Of a stretch of 16,898 nt of DNA, positions 9,304 to 16,023 are shown in pieces. The notes under the pieces are model-generated. The model had not been told where the DNA came from, did not search any database, and worked only from the letters and a program-made list of their open reading frames with translations. Location: positions 1 to 16,898 of the forward strand of contig DATHET010000131.1 of NCBI GenBank assembly GCA_035490315.1, in the 5' to 3' direction. The DNA comes from JADJQU01 sp035490315. Lineage in GTDB: Bacteria; Planctomycetota; UBA1135; GCA-002686595. Positions within the stretch are counted from its first letter, which is position 1, and each line of letters opens with the position of its first letter. The position numbers were made by a program, and so were the translations under genes.

Positions 9304-10505
9304 GCGCGCCGCCGCGCTTCTGCACCGAGCTCAACGCGCAAGTGCCCGCCGCCCGACCGGGCGAGTTCCGGCCCCTGGCATTGAAGGCTCTGCGCATCGA
9401 TCCGCCGGTGGTGCTCGCGCCGATGGCGGGGGTGACGAACTTTCCCTTCCGCGCCCTGTGCCGCGAATTCGGCGCGGGGCTCTACGTGTCGGAGATGATC
9501 ACCGCGCGCGGGTTTCTCAACGGCAATGCGCTGACCGCGCTGCTCGCCAGCTCGCAACCCGGCGAGTCGCCGCGCTCGATCCAGATCTACGGCAGCGATC
9601 CCAAGGACCTCGGCCTGATGGTCGAGCGCCTGGTCGAGGAAGGTGTCGATCACGTCGACATCAACTTCGGCTGTCCGGTGCGCAAGGTCACTTCGCACGG
9701 AGGCGGCAGCGCCATCCCGCTCAAGCCGCGCCTCGTCGCCCGCCTGGTGCGCGCGATGGTGCGCTCCGCGGGGAAGATTCCGGTGACGATCAAGATGCGC
9801 AAGGGCATCGACGAGGAGCTGTCGACCTACCTGGACGCGGGCAAAGTCGCGCAGGAAGAAGGCGCAAGCGCTGTGGGCTTGCACGCGCGCACCGCGGCGC
9901 AGCTCTACGCCGGCGAAGCGGACTGGGACGCGATCGCGGACTTGAAGGGCCACCTCGCGATCCCGGTGCTCGGCAACGGCGACATCTGGGAGCCCTGGGA
10001 CGCGCTGCGCATGATGCGCAGCACCGGCTGCGACGCGGTGATCGTCGGCCGCGGATGCCTGGGCCGGCCGTGGTTGTTCCGGGAGCTCAGCGACGTTTTC
10101 GCGGGCCGCGAGCCCGCGCCGCCGCCGCGTTTGGGCGAGATCGCCGCGATCATGCTCGACCACGGCGAGCGCATGGTCGAGTTCTTCGGCGAGCGCATGG
10201 GCATCGTGCAGATGCGCAAGTGGACATCCTGGTACACGAAGGGTTTCCGCGGCTCGTCGGCGCTGCGCGCGAAAATGATGCAGATCGAATCGCTGGCGGA
10301 GCTGCGCGTCATCGTCGCCGAGATGGACGCGGGCGAAGAATTCCCGATGCACGCGCTGCGCGCGCACCGCGGCAAGGGCACACGGGTGCAGCGTGTGTCG
10401 CTGCCCGAGGGCTATCTAGCGACTCGCGACGACGACCTGCCGCCGCGCGGGCCGACCTCGCCGGAAGAATTGGCGGCGTGGGAAGCGGCGTTGAACGCGG
10501 GTTGA
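9300..10505 (+). CDS. dusB: tRNA-dihydrouridine synthase, DusB type
   Basis: A 401-residue FMN enzyme of the Dus family, which reduces uridines in the tRNA D-loop. Signatures: VVLAPMAGVTNFPFR at 37-51 (FMN site), the catalytic cysteine C125 in NFGCPVRKV at 122-130, TIKMRKGI at 163-170, GLHARTAAQLYAGEADW at 193-209, GNGDI at 225-229 and GRGCLGRPWLF at 250-260. A helical tRNA-binding domain follows (about 275-345). N-terminal (30 residues) and C-terminal (about 40 residues) extensions are longer than usual. DusB (NifR3) is the closest class by motifs; DusA/DusC are less likely. Start ATG 9300 overlaps the upstream stop by ATGA, with GGGAG only 2 bp ahead, so expression likely depends on translational coupling. 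Ends 6 bp before the long palindrome, facing the aldolase gene. Confidence 0.92.
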   Translation: MSAPPRFCTELNAQVPAARPGEFRPLALKALRIDPPVVLAPMAGVTNFPFRALCREFGAGLYVSEMITARGFLNGNALTALLASSQPGESPRSIQIYGSDPKDLGLMVERLVEEGVDHVDINFGCPVRKVTSHGGGSAIPLKPRLVARLVRAMVRSAGKIPVTIKMRKGIDEELSTYLDAGKVAQEEGASAVGLHARTAAQLYAGEADWDAIADLKGHLAIPVLGNGDIWEPWDALRMMRSTGCDAVIVGRGCLGRPWLFRELSDVFAGREPAPPPRLGEIAAIMLDHGERMVEFFGERMGIVQMRKWTSWYTKGFRGSSALRAKMMQIESLAELRVIVAEMDAGEEFPMHALRAHRGKGTRVQRVSLPEGYLATRDDDLPPRGPTSPEELAAWEAALNAG

Positions 10506-10511
10506 CAGTAC

Positions 10512-10610
10512 GGAGTCAGGTGAATTCGTCCGGAGTCGTGCGGCCCCTGGGAGCGCCGCCTCGCGCCGCTCCCAGGGGCCGCACGACTCCGGACGAATTC
10601 ACCTGACTCC
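10512..10610. repeat. Perfect palindrome, 44-bp arms and 11-bp loop
   Basis: Arms 10512-10555 and 10567-10610 are exact reverse complements over all 44 bases, with loop CCGCCTCGCGC (10556-10566). Each arm contains two copies of GGAGTC 20 bp apart (for example 10512 and 10532). It fills the junction between the convergent dusB and aldolase genes, and its right arm contains the aldolase stop codon. No T-run flanks it on either strand, so a simple intrinsic terminator is not supported. A dispersed extragenic palindrome or MITE-like element, or an unusually strong bidirectional transcription barrier, are the options. Confidence 0.9.
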
Positions 10611-11633
10611 AGCGACTTCGCGTTCCATAGAAGTGCTGTACTTGCCGAGCTGGGCGGCTCCGTTCATGCGCGCGCGGTGCGCGAAGGCGGCTTGGCCGGC
10701 TTTCCAGTTCTCGACCTTGCCGGCCCAGGCTTTGATCGCGGGGGCTTGCAGGGCGCGGCCATACGAGAACGACATCGGCCAGGGGTGCGGACCCATGCGC
10801 ACGATCGCGTCGAGGTGCGCGGTGGCGTCCTCGTCGCTCTGACCGCCGGAGAGGAACACGATGCCGGGCACGGCGGCGGGCACGTGGCTGCGGAAGCAGC
10901 GCACGGTCTGCTCCGCGACCTGGTTGACTCCGGCCTGCGTCGCGCACTTCTTGCCCGACACGACCATGTTCGGCTTGAGCAGGATGTGCTCGAGCACCAC
11001 GCGCTGGCGGTGCAGCTGATCGAACACCGACTGCAAAGTATTGCTCGTGACCTCGAAGCAGCGCTCGATCGTGTTGTCGGCGTCCATCAGGACCTCCGGC
11101 TCGACGATCGGCACGATGCCGGCCTCGGTGCACAGGGCGGCGTAGCGCGCCAGCAGATGCGCATTCGCATCGATGCAGTAGTTCGACGGAATGCCTTCGC
11201 CGATCGTGATCACCCCGCGCCACTTCGCGAAGCGCGCGCCATTCGCCTTGTGCTGCTTGAGCGCCTCGCCGAGGCCGTCGAGCCCTTGCGTGACCAGCTC
11301 GCCCGGCGCGCCGGGCAGGTTGATCGTTCCCTTGTCGACCTTGATGCCGGGCACCACGCCCTTCTTGGCCAGCAGCGCGGGGAACGAAGTGCCGTCCTTC
11401 GCCTTCTGTCCCAGGGTTTCCTCGAAGAAGATCACCCCGCTGATCGAGTTCTCCATGCCCGGCGTGGTGAACAGGAGTTCCCGATAGGCGCGCCGATTCT
11501 CCTCGACGTTCTCGATCGCATTGGAGCTGAAGCGCTTCGCGATCGTCCCCGTCGATTCGTCGGCCGCGAGGATGCCCTTGCCGCTCGCGGTCAGCAGGCG
11601 GACGGTGGTCTCGAGTTCCTTGTGAAAGCTCAT
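10599..11633 (-). CDS. Class I fructose-bisphosphate aldolase
   Basis: A 344-residue Schiff-base aldolase of the animal/plant-like class I family, cleaving fructose-1,6-bisphosphate to dihydroxyacetone phosphate and glyceraldehyde-3-phosphate in glycolysis and gluconeogenesis. Expected active-site residues are present: D25 in AADESTGT, K137 in AKWR, E178 and E180 in VEPEVLMD, the Schiff-base K220 in HILLKPNMV (216-224), and the phosphate-binding LSGGQSDEDA at 261-270. Start ATG 11633 matches the family N-terminus (FHKELETTVRLLTASGKGILAADES); a longer in-frame start at 11732 adds 33 residues with no family character. The C-terminus ends MEREVAGVR, lacking the conserved terminal Tyr of animal enzymes; its last codons and TGA lie in the long palindrome. 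Bacterial class I enzymes are less common than the class II metal type. Confidence 0.95.
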   Translation of the reverse strand: MSFHKELETTVRLLTASGKGILAADESTGTIAKRFSSNAIENVEENRRAYRELLFTTPGMENSISGVIFFEETLGQKAKDGTSFPALLAKKGVVPGIKVDKGTINLPGAPGELVTQGLDGLGEALKQHKANGARFAKWRGVITIGEGIPSNYCIDANAHLLARYAALCTEAGIVPIVEPEVLMDADNTIERCFEVTSNTLQSVFDQLHRQRVVLEHILLKPNMVVSGKKCATQAGVNQVAEQTVRCFRSHVPAAVPGIVFLSGGQSDEDATAHLDAIVRMGPHPWPMSFSYGRALQAPAIKAWAGKVENWKAGQAAFAHRARMNGAAQLGKYSTSMEREVAGVR

Positions 11634-11742
11634 GATTCGTTGGCACGCCGCCGGGGCGCGCGAGGGAGTGGGCGGGACAGGCCGGGCAAGGCAGGCATCA
11701 TAGCGGCCGAGCGAGGCAAGACCGAGGGCCACGACGCGCCGG

Positions 11743-12960
11743 TCAGTGCTCCCGCTTGTCCTCGGGCGCGGGCACGGGCGGCGGCGGCGCTGGCCGCGAT
11801 TTGCGCTGCATGGCGCCGAATTCCTCGAGGATCGCCACGGCCTTGGCGCGCACGCGCGCGGCGTCGCCGTCGAGCACCGCGCGCCGCACCTGCCCGCGCT
11901 GCGTCAGCTTGGCGTCCTTGTCGATGCGCTCGGACCAGCGTTTCAGGAAGGCCGTGGACTTCGCGCTCGCCGGAAGTTCCTTGAGCAGCTCTTCGGGCGT
12001 CGACGAATGCTCGTCCCACCAGGTGTGCAGCCGATCGAGATGCCCGGAGAACGTGGGGCTCAATCCGACGCTGCCGCTGAAAAATGTCTGAGCCAGGGCA
12101 GTGCGCAATCCGCGGTGGTCCCTGGCGAGCTGGTAGTACTCGTAGACCTTGCCGTACAGCCGCTCGTGCTGCGAATCGGGCACCGGTCCGATCCAGGTCT
12201 TCCAATCGTTCGCGAGGTCGTGGATCACGCCGAGCACGTCGACGTCGGGCATCTCCATCTCGACGCCGGAGGACCACGCGTCATAGAGCGTGATCCCGGG
12301 ATACACCGTGCCCGAACGATCCGTGTAGGCATGGCCGAAGGCCGTGAGCGCCGCCTGCTGCTTGCCGTCGTCGAAGGCGCGCTCGATCAAGGCGATGCCG
12401 AGATCGAGGTCGGGCGGATAGCCCGCGATCGCGTTGTCGAACAAGCGCGTTGGATCGCGATCGTCCTTGATGCGCTGCACTTCGCGCAGCGCCCAGTCGT
12501 AGCGCCAGGCGCTGTCGACCACGTTCTTCGGCGCCTTGGCGAACCTGGATTCGCGCTCCTTGATTGCGCGCGGATCGTCGGCGGCGAGACGCTTGCGATC
12601 GATCGGCTGCCGCGGCGCGTGGATCTCGGGCGCGTAGAAAGGCGTCTCGGGCTGCAAGGGAAGCTGGCCCAGATCGCGCGGCTCGAGCGCGCGCGCGAAA
12701 TCGATCAGGCCTTGCTGGAAAGTGCCGAGCTGCTTGAGCTCGTAGGCGAGCAATTCGGCGGCGCCGACCTGCTCCTCGGGAGTCAAGAAGGACCAGGCTT
12801 CCTTCAGACGCTGATCGCTGATCCCCGGGGCGGGCGCGACCGGTGCGACCGGCGCAGCCTTGGGCTTCTTGGGCTGTTGCGCCCAGAGCGCGCCCGAGCT
12901 CGCGAGCGCCAGGGCAAGACCGAGGGCCAGCGCGAAGCTCGAGCGAGGCAGGGCTCTCAT
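11743..12960 (-). CDS. Hypothetical secreted protein
   Basis: A 405-residue protein that I do not recognise. It starts with a clear Sec signal peptide (MRALPRSSFALALGLALALASSGALWA, cleavage likely after A27), then a Lys/Pro/Ala-rich linker (28-47). The mature part is rich in Trp, Tyr, Asp and Glu and predicted mostly helical (TPEEQVGAAELLAYELKQLGTFQQG; TWWDEHSSTPEELLKEL), ending in a Pro-rich, basic-acidic tail (PAPPPPVPAPEDKREH). No catalytic motif, lipobox or extra membrane segment is visible. It probably acts in the periplasm or outside the cell. Just upstream of its ATG (12960) lies a strong 16-bp inverted repeat. The gene is on the same strand as pcnB, 263 bp downstream of it, and 109 bp upstream of the aldolase start. 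Confidence 0.8.
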   Translation of the reverse strand: MRALPRSSFALALGLALALASSGALWAQQPKKPKAAPVAPVAPAPGISDQRLKEAWSFLTPEEQVGAAELLAYELKQLGTFQQGLIDFARALEPRDLGQLPLQPETPFYAPEIHAPRQPIDRKRLAADDPRAIKERESRFAKAPKNVVDSAWRYDWALREVQRIKDDRDPTRLFDNAIAGYPPDLDLGIALIERAFDDGKQQAALTAFGHAYTDRSGTVYPGITLYDAWSSGVEMEMPDVDVLGVIHDLANDWKTWIGPVPDSQHERLYGKVYEYYQLARDHRGLRTALAQTFFSGSVGLSPTFSGHLDRLHTWWDEHSSTPEELLKELPASAKSTAFLKRWSERIDKDAKLTQRGQVRRAVLDGDAARVRAKAVAILEEFGAMQRKSRPAPPPPVPAPEDKREH

Positions 12961-13223
12961 CGCCCCAAGATGCCACAGCCGCGCGATCGGTGCAGCAGCG
13001 CTGCACCGATCGCGCCGGACCGGTACAAGACGGTCCAGCCGTGGCGTTCGTGGATGCCAGTCGCCCTCCCGCGCGAGGTGCCGGTCGAGACGTTCGCTGT
13101 CGCAGGGCCTGAAACCCGCGCGCTCACGTCCGCCAGCGACCTCAGAAGGCCCGTCACCGCGAACATGGGAAATCTACCCCAGGATCCGCGCCGACAAGCG
13201 CGGCCTCCAGAAATCTCGGGCGA
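12961..13223. other. 263-bp intergenic region upstream of the secreted-protein gene
   Basis: No convincing gene. It holds the 16-bp inverted repeat at 12981-13015, a weaker hairpin GGACCG/CGGTCC at 13017-13022 and 13031-13036, and a poor candidate minus-strand promoter (CTTGTC at 13198-13193, TAGATT at 13176-13171, 16-bp spacer) that would give a leader of about 200 nt. A 69-codon minus-strand frame (12957-13166) crosses it but has no family features. Confidence 0.4.
12981..13015. promoter_or_regulatory. 16-bp perfect inverted repeat before secreted-protein gene
   Basis: GCGCGATCGGTGCAGC (12981-12996), loop AGC, GCTGCACCGATCGCGC (13000-13015). It lies 20 bp upstream of the ATG at 12960. No T-run follows on the minus strand, so it is not an intrinsic terminator for the upstream pcnB. 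An operator, or an mRNA leader hairpin close to the ribosome-binding region, fits the position better. Confidence 0.5.
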
Positions 13224-14630
13224 CTACTCGCCCGCCTCGGAATCGCCCTCGGGCTCGCCGTCGCCCTCCGCGGGACCGCGCCTGCGGCGGCGCCGGCGGC
13301 GTTTCTTGGGCAGCAGGGGTTCCGCGGCCGCGCCCGCTGCGGCAGCCGCCCCGGGAAGATCGTCCGCGGCATGGAAGCGCTGGACCCAGGCCTCGTACAC
13401 GTCCCAGCCCTGCCCCCAGGCCATCGAGCGCAGGCGGAACAGGTCGAGGGCCTCCGGGAAATCTTCGCTGCGCACGAACAGCGCCGGTCGGAAGCGCTTC
13501 GACGCCACCTGGGTGAAGCGCCGCTGCAGACTGATCAGACGCCGCGCGCTGGCGCATTCCCGCCGCGGCAGGCGCGCGGACAGTGCGAAGGGCTCGAGCA
13601 CCTCGCCGGTGACCGCGAACATATCCTCGGGTGCGGGGCCGGGAAGCGTGCGCGTCGCCGGGTCGGCCTCGAATTCGATCACGCGCAGGAACAAGGAAGC
13701 GATGCACACCGCCGTGGTCGGCACGTGGCCCGAATGGACGAAGGCATCGAGGGCTTCGAGCAGCCGCCAGAACTGATCCGCGCGATCGTGGGCCGAGGGA
13801 TCGGGATCGTCGCGGCGGCCGAGGTACTGGTCGACTTCCGGCAGGATCACGCCGAGCGCGCCGCAGGCTCGCAACATTCGAAAAGCGCCGAGCGCTGTCC
13901 CCGAGCGCATCAGTCGCAGGATTTCCTCGAGCACCCGCGGCTTGGCCGAGCGCGAAAGCTCCGGCGAGAGCTCGCACATCGCATCCCAGGTCGCTTCGTC
14001 GATGCGGAATCCCAGCCGCGTCGCGAATTTCACCGCGCGCAGGATGCGCACCGGATCCTCGGCGAGGCGCACGAAGGGATCGCCGATCGTGCGCAGGCAG
14101 CCTCGTTCCAGATCGGCGAGCCCGTCGACGTAATCGAGGATCTCGTGGCTCGCCGGATCGAGGAACAGCGCGTTGATCGTGAAGTCGCGGCGCACCGCGT
14201 CCTCGGCCGCCGTGCCGAACTCGTTGTCCTCGGTGATCAAGAGATCGTCGCCCTCGGCCTTGAGATCGCTGGGCGCGCGCCGGAAGGTCGCCGTCTCGAC
14301 GATGTGCGGGCCGTAGGAAACGTGCACGAGCCGGAAGCGCCGGCCGATGATGCGCCCATTCGCGAACAGCCGCTTGGCCTGGCGCGGGTGCGCCGCCGTC
14401 GCGACGTCGAAATCCTTGGGCCGCCGCCCGAGCAGGAGATCGCGCACGCAGCCTCCGACAAGGTAGGCCTGATAGCCGTGGCGCTGCAGGCGAGAGACCA
14501 CGCGCAGCGCATCCTGGTCGAGTGTCGCGGGCAGGATGTCCTGCGCCGGGACCACGCGCAGCTTGGGCGAGAAGGTCGGCTCGAGACTCCGCCCGCCGGG
14601 TTCCTCGCGGGTCATTTCCCTCGGTGCCAT
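13224..14630 (-). CDS. pcnB: Poly(A) polymerase / CCA tRNA nucleotidyltransferase family protein
   Basis: A 468-residue class II nucleotidyltransferase. LVGGCVRDLLLG at 57-68, the catalytic aspartates D73 and D75 in KDFDVAT, GRIIGRRFRLVHVSYG at 92-107 and RRDFTINAL at 147-155 define the head and neck; RLAEDPVRILRAVKFATRLGF at 188-208 continues the RNA-binding part. The GRRFRLVHV segment favours PcnB-type poly(A) polymerase, which adds 3' tails that promote RNA decay, but in many phyla this family includes CCA-adding enzymes and sequence alone does not decide. Both tRNAs here already encode CCA, which weakly supports poly(A) polymerase. The C-terminus is odd: an Ala-rich linker, KKRRRRRRRRR (442-451), then an acidic tail. 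ATG 14630 gives about 40 residues before the conserved head. Confidence 0.82.
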   Translation of the reverse strand: MAPREMTREEPGGRSLEPTFSPKLRVVPAQDILPATLDQDALRVVSRLQRHGYQAYLVGGCVRDLLLGRRPKDFDVATAAHPRQAKRLFANGRIIGRRFRLVHVSYGPHIVETATFRRAPSDLKAEGDDLLITEDNEFGTAAEDAVRRDFTINALFLDPASHEILDYVDGLADLERGCLRTIGDPFVRLAEDPVRILRAVKFATRLGFRIDEATWDAMCELSPELSRSAKPRVLEEILRLMRSGTALGAFRMLRACGALGVILPEVDQYLGRRDDPDPSAHDRADQFWRLLEALDAFVHSGHVPTTAVCIASLFLRVIEFEADPATRTLPGPAPEDMFAVTGEVLEPFALSARLPRRECASARRLISLQRRFTQVASKRFRPALFVRSEDFPEALDLFRLRSMAWGQGWDVYEAWVQRFHAADDLPGAAAAAGAAAEPLLPKKRRRRRRRRGPAEGDGEPEGDSEAGE

Positions 14631-14658
14631 GCGTTTCTAAGCTTCAATTCGATGCGAC

Positions 14659-14686
14659 ACTCTAGCAGGCCACAGGCGCCTTTCAG
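14659..14686 (-). promoter_or_regulatory. Candidate promoter of pcnB-family gene
   Basis: On the minus strand CTGAAA (14686-14681), 16-bp spacer, TAGAGT (14664-14659), ending 28 bp before the ATG at 14630. Four of six -35 bases match consensus; the -10 is moderate. The 119-bp gap between pcnB and tRNA-Trp is clearly A/T-richer than the genes. Confidence 0.3.
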
Positions 14687-14731
14687 CGTCCAAGTGCCGA
14701 CTGCGCACTATTCCTCTCCTGTTCCATCGAG

Positions 14732-14737
14732 TACCTT
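14732..14737 (+). promoter_or_regulatory. Candidate -10 box of tRNA-Trp
   Basis: TACCTT followed by a GC-rich discriminator CCCGCGCC; the 18-bp segment 14732-14749 matches the corresponding segment ahead of tRNA-Leu at 16 positions. The tRNA begins 12 bp after the box. No good -35 is visible. Confidence 0.45.
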
Positions 14738-14749
14738 CCCGCGCCTGAT

Positions 14750-14826
14750 AGGCCAGTAGCTCCAACGGTTAGAGCGACTGATTCCAAATCAGTAGGTTCA
14801 GGGTTCGAATCCCTGCTGGCCTGCCA
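14750..14826 (+). tRNA. tRNA-Trp (anticodon CCA)
   Basis: A full cloverleaf: acceptor AGGCCAG paired with CTGGCCT, D-stem GCTC/GAGC, anticodon stem ACTGA/TCAGT with loop TTCCAAA (anticodon CCA at 14784-14786), variable AGGTT, T-arm CAGGG-TTCGAAT-CCCTG, discriminator G and an encoded CCA end (14824-14826). Discriminator G73 is the tryptophan identity base. The rsmG ATG is only 11 nt past the CCA. Confidence 0.97.
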
Positions 14827-14837
14827 TACCATCGATC

Positions 14838-15683
14838 ATGAGCGCAGCCAAGCGCCCTTCTGCGGGCCAACCCACGCCGGATCCGGGCGACGATTCGCCC
14901 GTCCAGCAGCCTGAGTCCACGCCGGCCGCCAAGGCCGCAGGGGACCCCGTGATCGACGAGGTCGAGGCCATTTCGAGCGACGATCCCGACGCCGTGCTCG
15001 TGCACCAGCACACACCGGTGGCGAGCCTCGACGAGCTGCGGGCCGCGATGCAGTGGGCCTTCGAGAACGAGGACATCACGCCCGGAGTGCTCGACCAGTT
15101 CGCCCAGCACGCGCGCCTGGTGCTCCAGGGCAACCAGCGCATGAACCTGACCGCGATCGTCGAGCCGCGCGAAGTGGCCGCGAAGCATTACCTGGACTCC
15201 TGGCGCGCGACGAGGCTCCTGCCGCTGGTCGGCCGCACGGTGCTCGACCTGGGCACGGGCGCGGGTTTTCCCGGCATGCCCGTCGCGCTCGCCGAGCCGC
15301 AGACGAAGCTGGTCCTGCTCGATTCCACGCGCAAACGCGTCGACTTCGTCAAGGAAACCCTGACCGCCCTGGGCATGACCCGCGCGACCGCGACCTGGGA
15401 GCGCGGCGAGGACCACCTGGCGCGCCACCGCTACGACATGGTCTTGATGCGCGCGGTCAGCTCGGTGCGCGAAAACGTGCGCCTCTTGCGCAAGGTCAAG
15501 CACTCGCACAAGGACCTGCTGATGCTCAAGGGCGCCTCATGGTCGCGCGAAGTGCGCGCCGCCGAACGCGAAGCCGAACGCCTGGGCTTCCGCCTCGACA
15601 CGGTCTGGGAGCACAAGCTCCCGGGCGACCTCGGCGCGCGCGCGATCCTGGTCTATCGCGCCCCCGGCGGTCAGGGGAATTGA
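14838..15683 (+). CDS. rsmG: 16S rRNA (guanine-N7) methyltransferase RsmG
   Basis: A 281-residue RsmG (GidB), which methylates N7 of G527 in the 530 loop of 16S rRNA. Family marks: GNQRMNLTAIVEPREVAAKHYLDS (98-121), motif I VLDLGTGAGFPGMPVALAEP at 135-154, LLDSTRKRVDFVKE at 160-173, and DMVLMRAVSSV at 200-210. Residues 1-65 are an extra acidic, Ala/Pro-rich extension not found in the usual roughly 210-residue enzyme; an internal ATG at Met71 (15048) is an alternative start. The annotated ATG lies 11 nt beyond the tRNA-Trp CCA end without a Shine-Dalgarno, so either the mRNA is made by cleavage at the tRNA 3' end or the true start is internal. A small membrane-peptide gene follows after 3 bp. 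Confidence 0.9.
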   Translation: MSAAKRPSAGQPTPDPGDDSPVQQPESTPAAKAAGDPVIDEVEAISSDDPDAVLVHQHTPVASLDELRAAMQWAFENEDITPGVLDQFAQHARLVLQGNQRMNLTAIVEPREVAAKHYLDSWRATRLLPLVGRTVLDLGTGAGFPGMPVALAEPQTKLVLLDSTRKRVDFVKETLTALGMTRATATWERGEDHLARHRYDMVLMRAVSSVRENVRLLRKVKHSHKDLLMLKGASWSREVRAAEREAERLGFRLDTVWEHKLPGDLGARAILVYRAPGGQGN

Positions 15684-15686
15684 AGC

Positions 15687-15785
15687 GTGGGAGTCACCGT
15701 CTGGATCGCCGTGATCGCCGTCGTCGCGATCATCCTGCTGATCCTGGTCTCGATCCTCTTCTGGCCCAAGGACGGATCGTTCTGA
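15687..15785 (+). CDS. Small single-pass membrane peptide (32 aa)
   Basis: GTG at 15687 opens a 32-codon frame ending TGA at 15783-15785: VGVTVWIAVIAVVAIILLILVSILFWPKDGSF (written in two parts: residues 1-16 VGVTVWIAVIAVVAII and 17-32 LLILVSILFWPKDGSF). Residues about 3-25 are one continuous hydrophobic helix, followed by a short polar tail with Trp at the membrane edge. It begins 3 bp after the rsmG stop, and AGGGG at 15673-15677 lies 9 bp before the GTG, one of the better ribosome-binding sites in the window. The uniform Ile/Val/Leu run with few substitutions by polar codons supports a real peptide. No family is recognised; function unknown. Confidence 0.6.
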   Translation: MGVTVWIAVIAVVAIILLILVSILFWPKDGSF

Positions 15786-15839
15786 CGTGAACCTGTGGGT
15801 GGAGCCAAGCTCCGTGCCCACATGTTCGCGCCGACGAGA

Positions 15840-15928
15840 TGGTGCCCGAGGGGGGGGTCGAACCCCCACTCCCGGTAAGGGGAACAAGGACCTGAACCTT
15901 GCGCGTCTGCCAATTTCGCCACCCGGGC
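15840..15928 (-). tRNA. tRNA-Leu (anticodon CAG)
   Basis: On the minus strand: acceptor GCCCGGG paired with CTCGGGC (one G-U), D-arm GGCGAAATTGGCAGACGC, anticodon stem CAAGG/CCTTG with loop TTCAGGT (anticodon CAG at 15894-15892), a long type II variable arm (TTCCCCTTACCGGGAG region), T-arm GGGGG-TTCGACC-CCCCC, discriminator A and encoded CCA (15842-15840). The long variable arm and A73 fit leucine. Confidence 0.97.
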
Positions 15929-15948
15929 ATCTCGTTGTCAGGCGCGGG

Positions 15949-15977
15949 AGGGTAGGCCGCGGCCCGCGCGCGGTCAA
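15949..15977 (-). promoter_or_regulatory. Promoter of tRNA-Leu
   Basis: On the minus strand TTGACC (15977-15972), a 17-bp spacer and TACCCT (15954-15949), then a GC-rich discriminator CCCGCGCC. The tRNA 5' end is 20 bp past the -10. The -35 matches sigma-70 consensus at five of six positions. A GC-rich discriminator is typical of stringently controlled stable-RNA promoters. Confidence 0.7.
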
Positions 15978-16023
15978 CTCTCCACCGGGATTCCTGCTGC
16001 GGGAGGGCTATCCTTCGTCACGA

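Noticed and set aside
10512..10610. Ordinary bidirectional rho-independent terminator
   Set aside because: Position fits, but arms are 44 bp and no T-run follows on either strand; termination may still be a side effect.
12957..13166. 69-codon minus-strand frame between pcnB and the secreted-protein gene
   Set aside because: It overlaps the inverted repeat, has no Shine-Dalgarno, domain or hydrophobic pattern, and ends just beyond the start of the next gene.
15787..16023. Upstream in-frame extension of smpB
   Set aside because: It would translate the antisense of tRNA-Leu; the conserved SmpB sequence and length begin at 16024.
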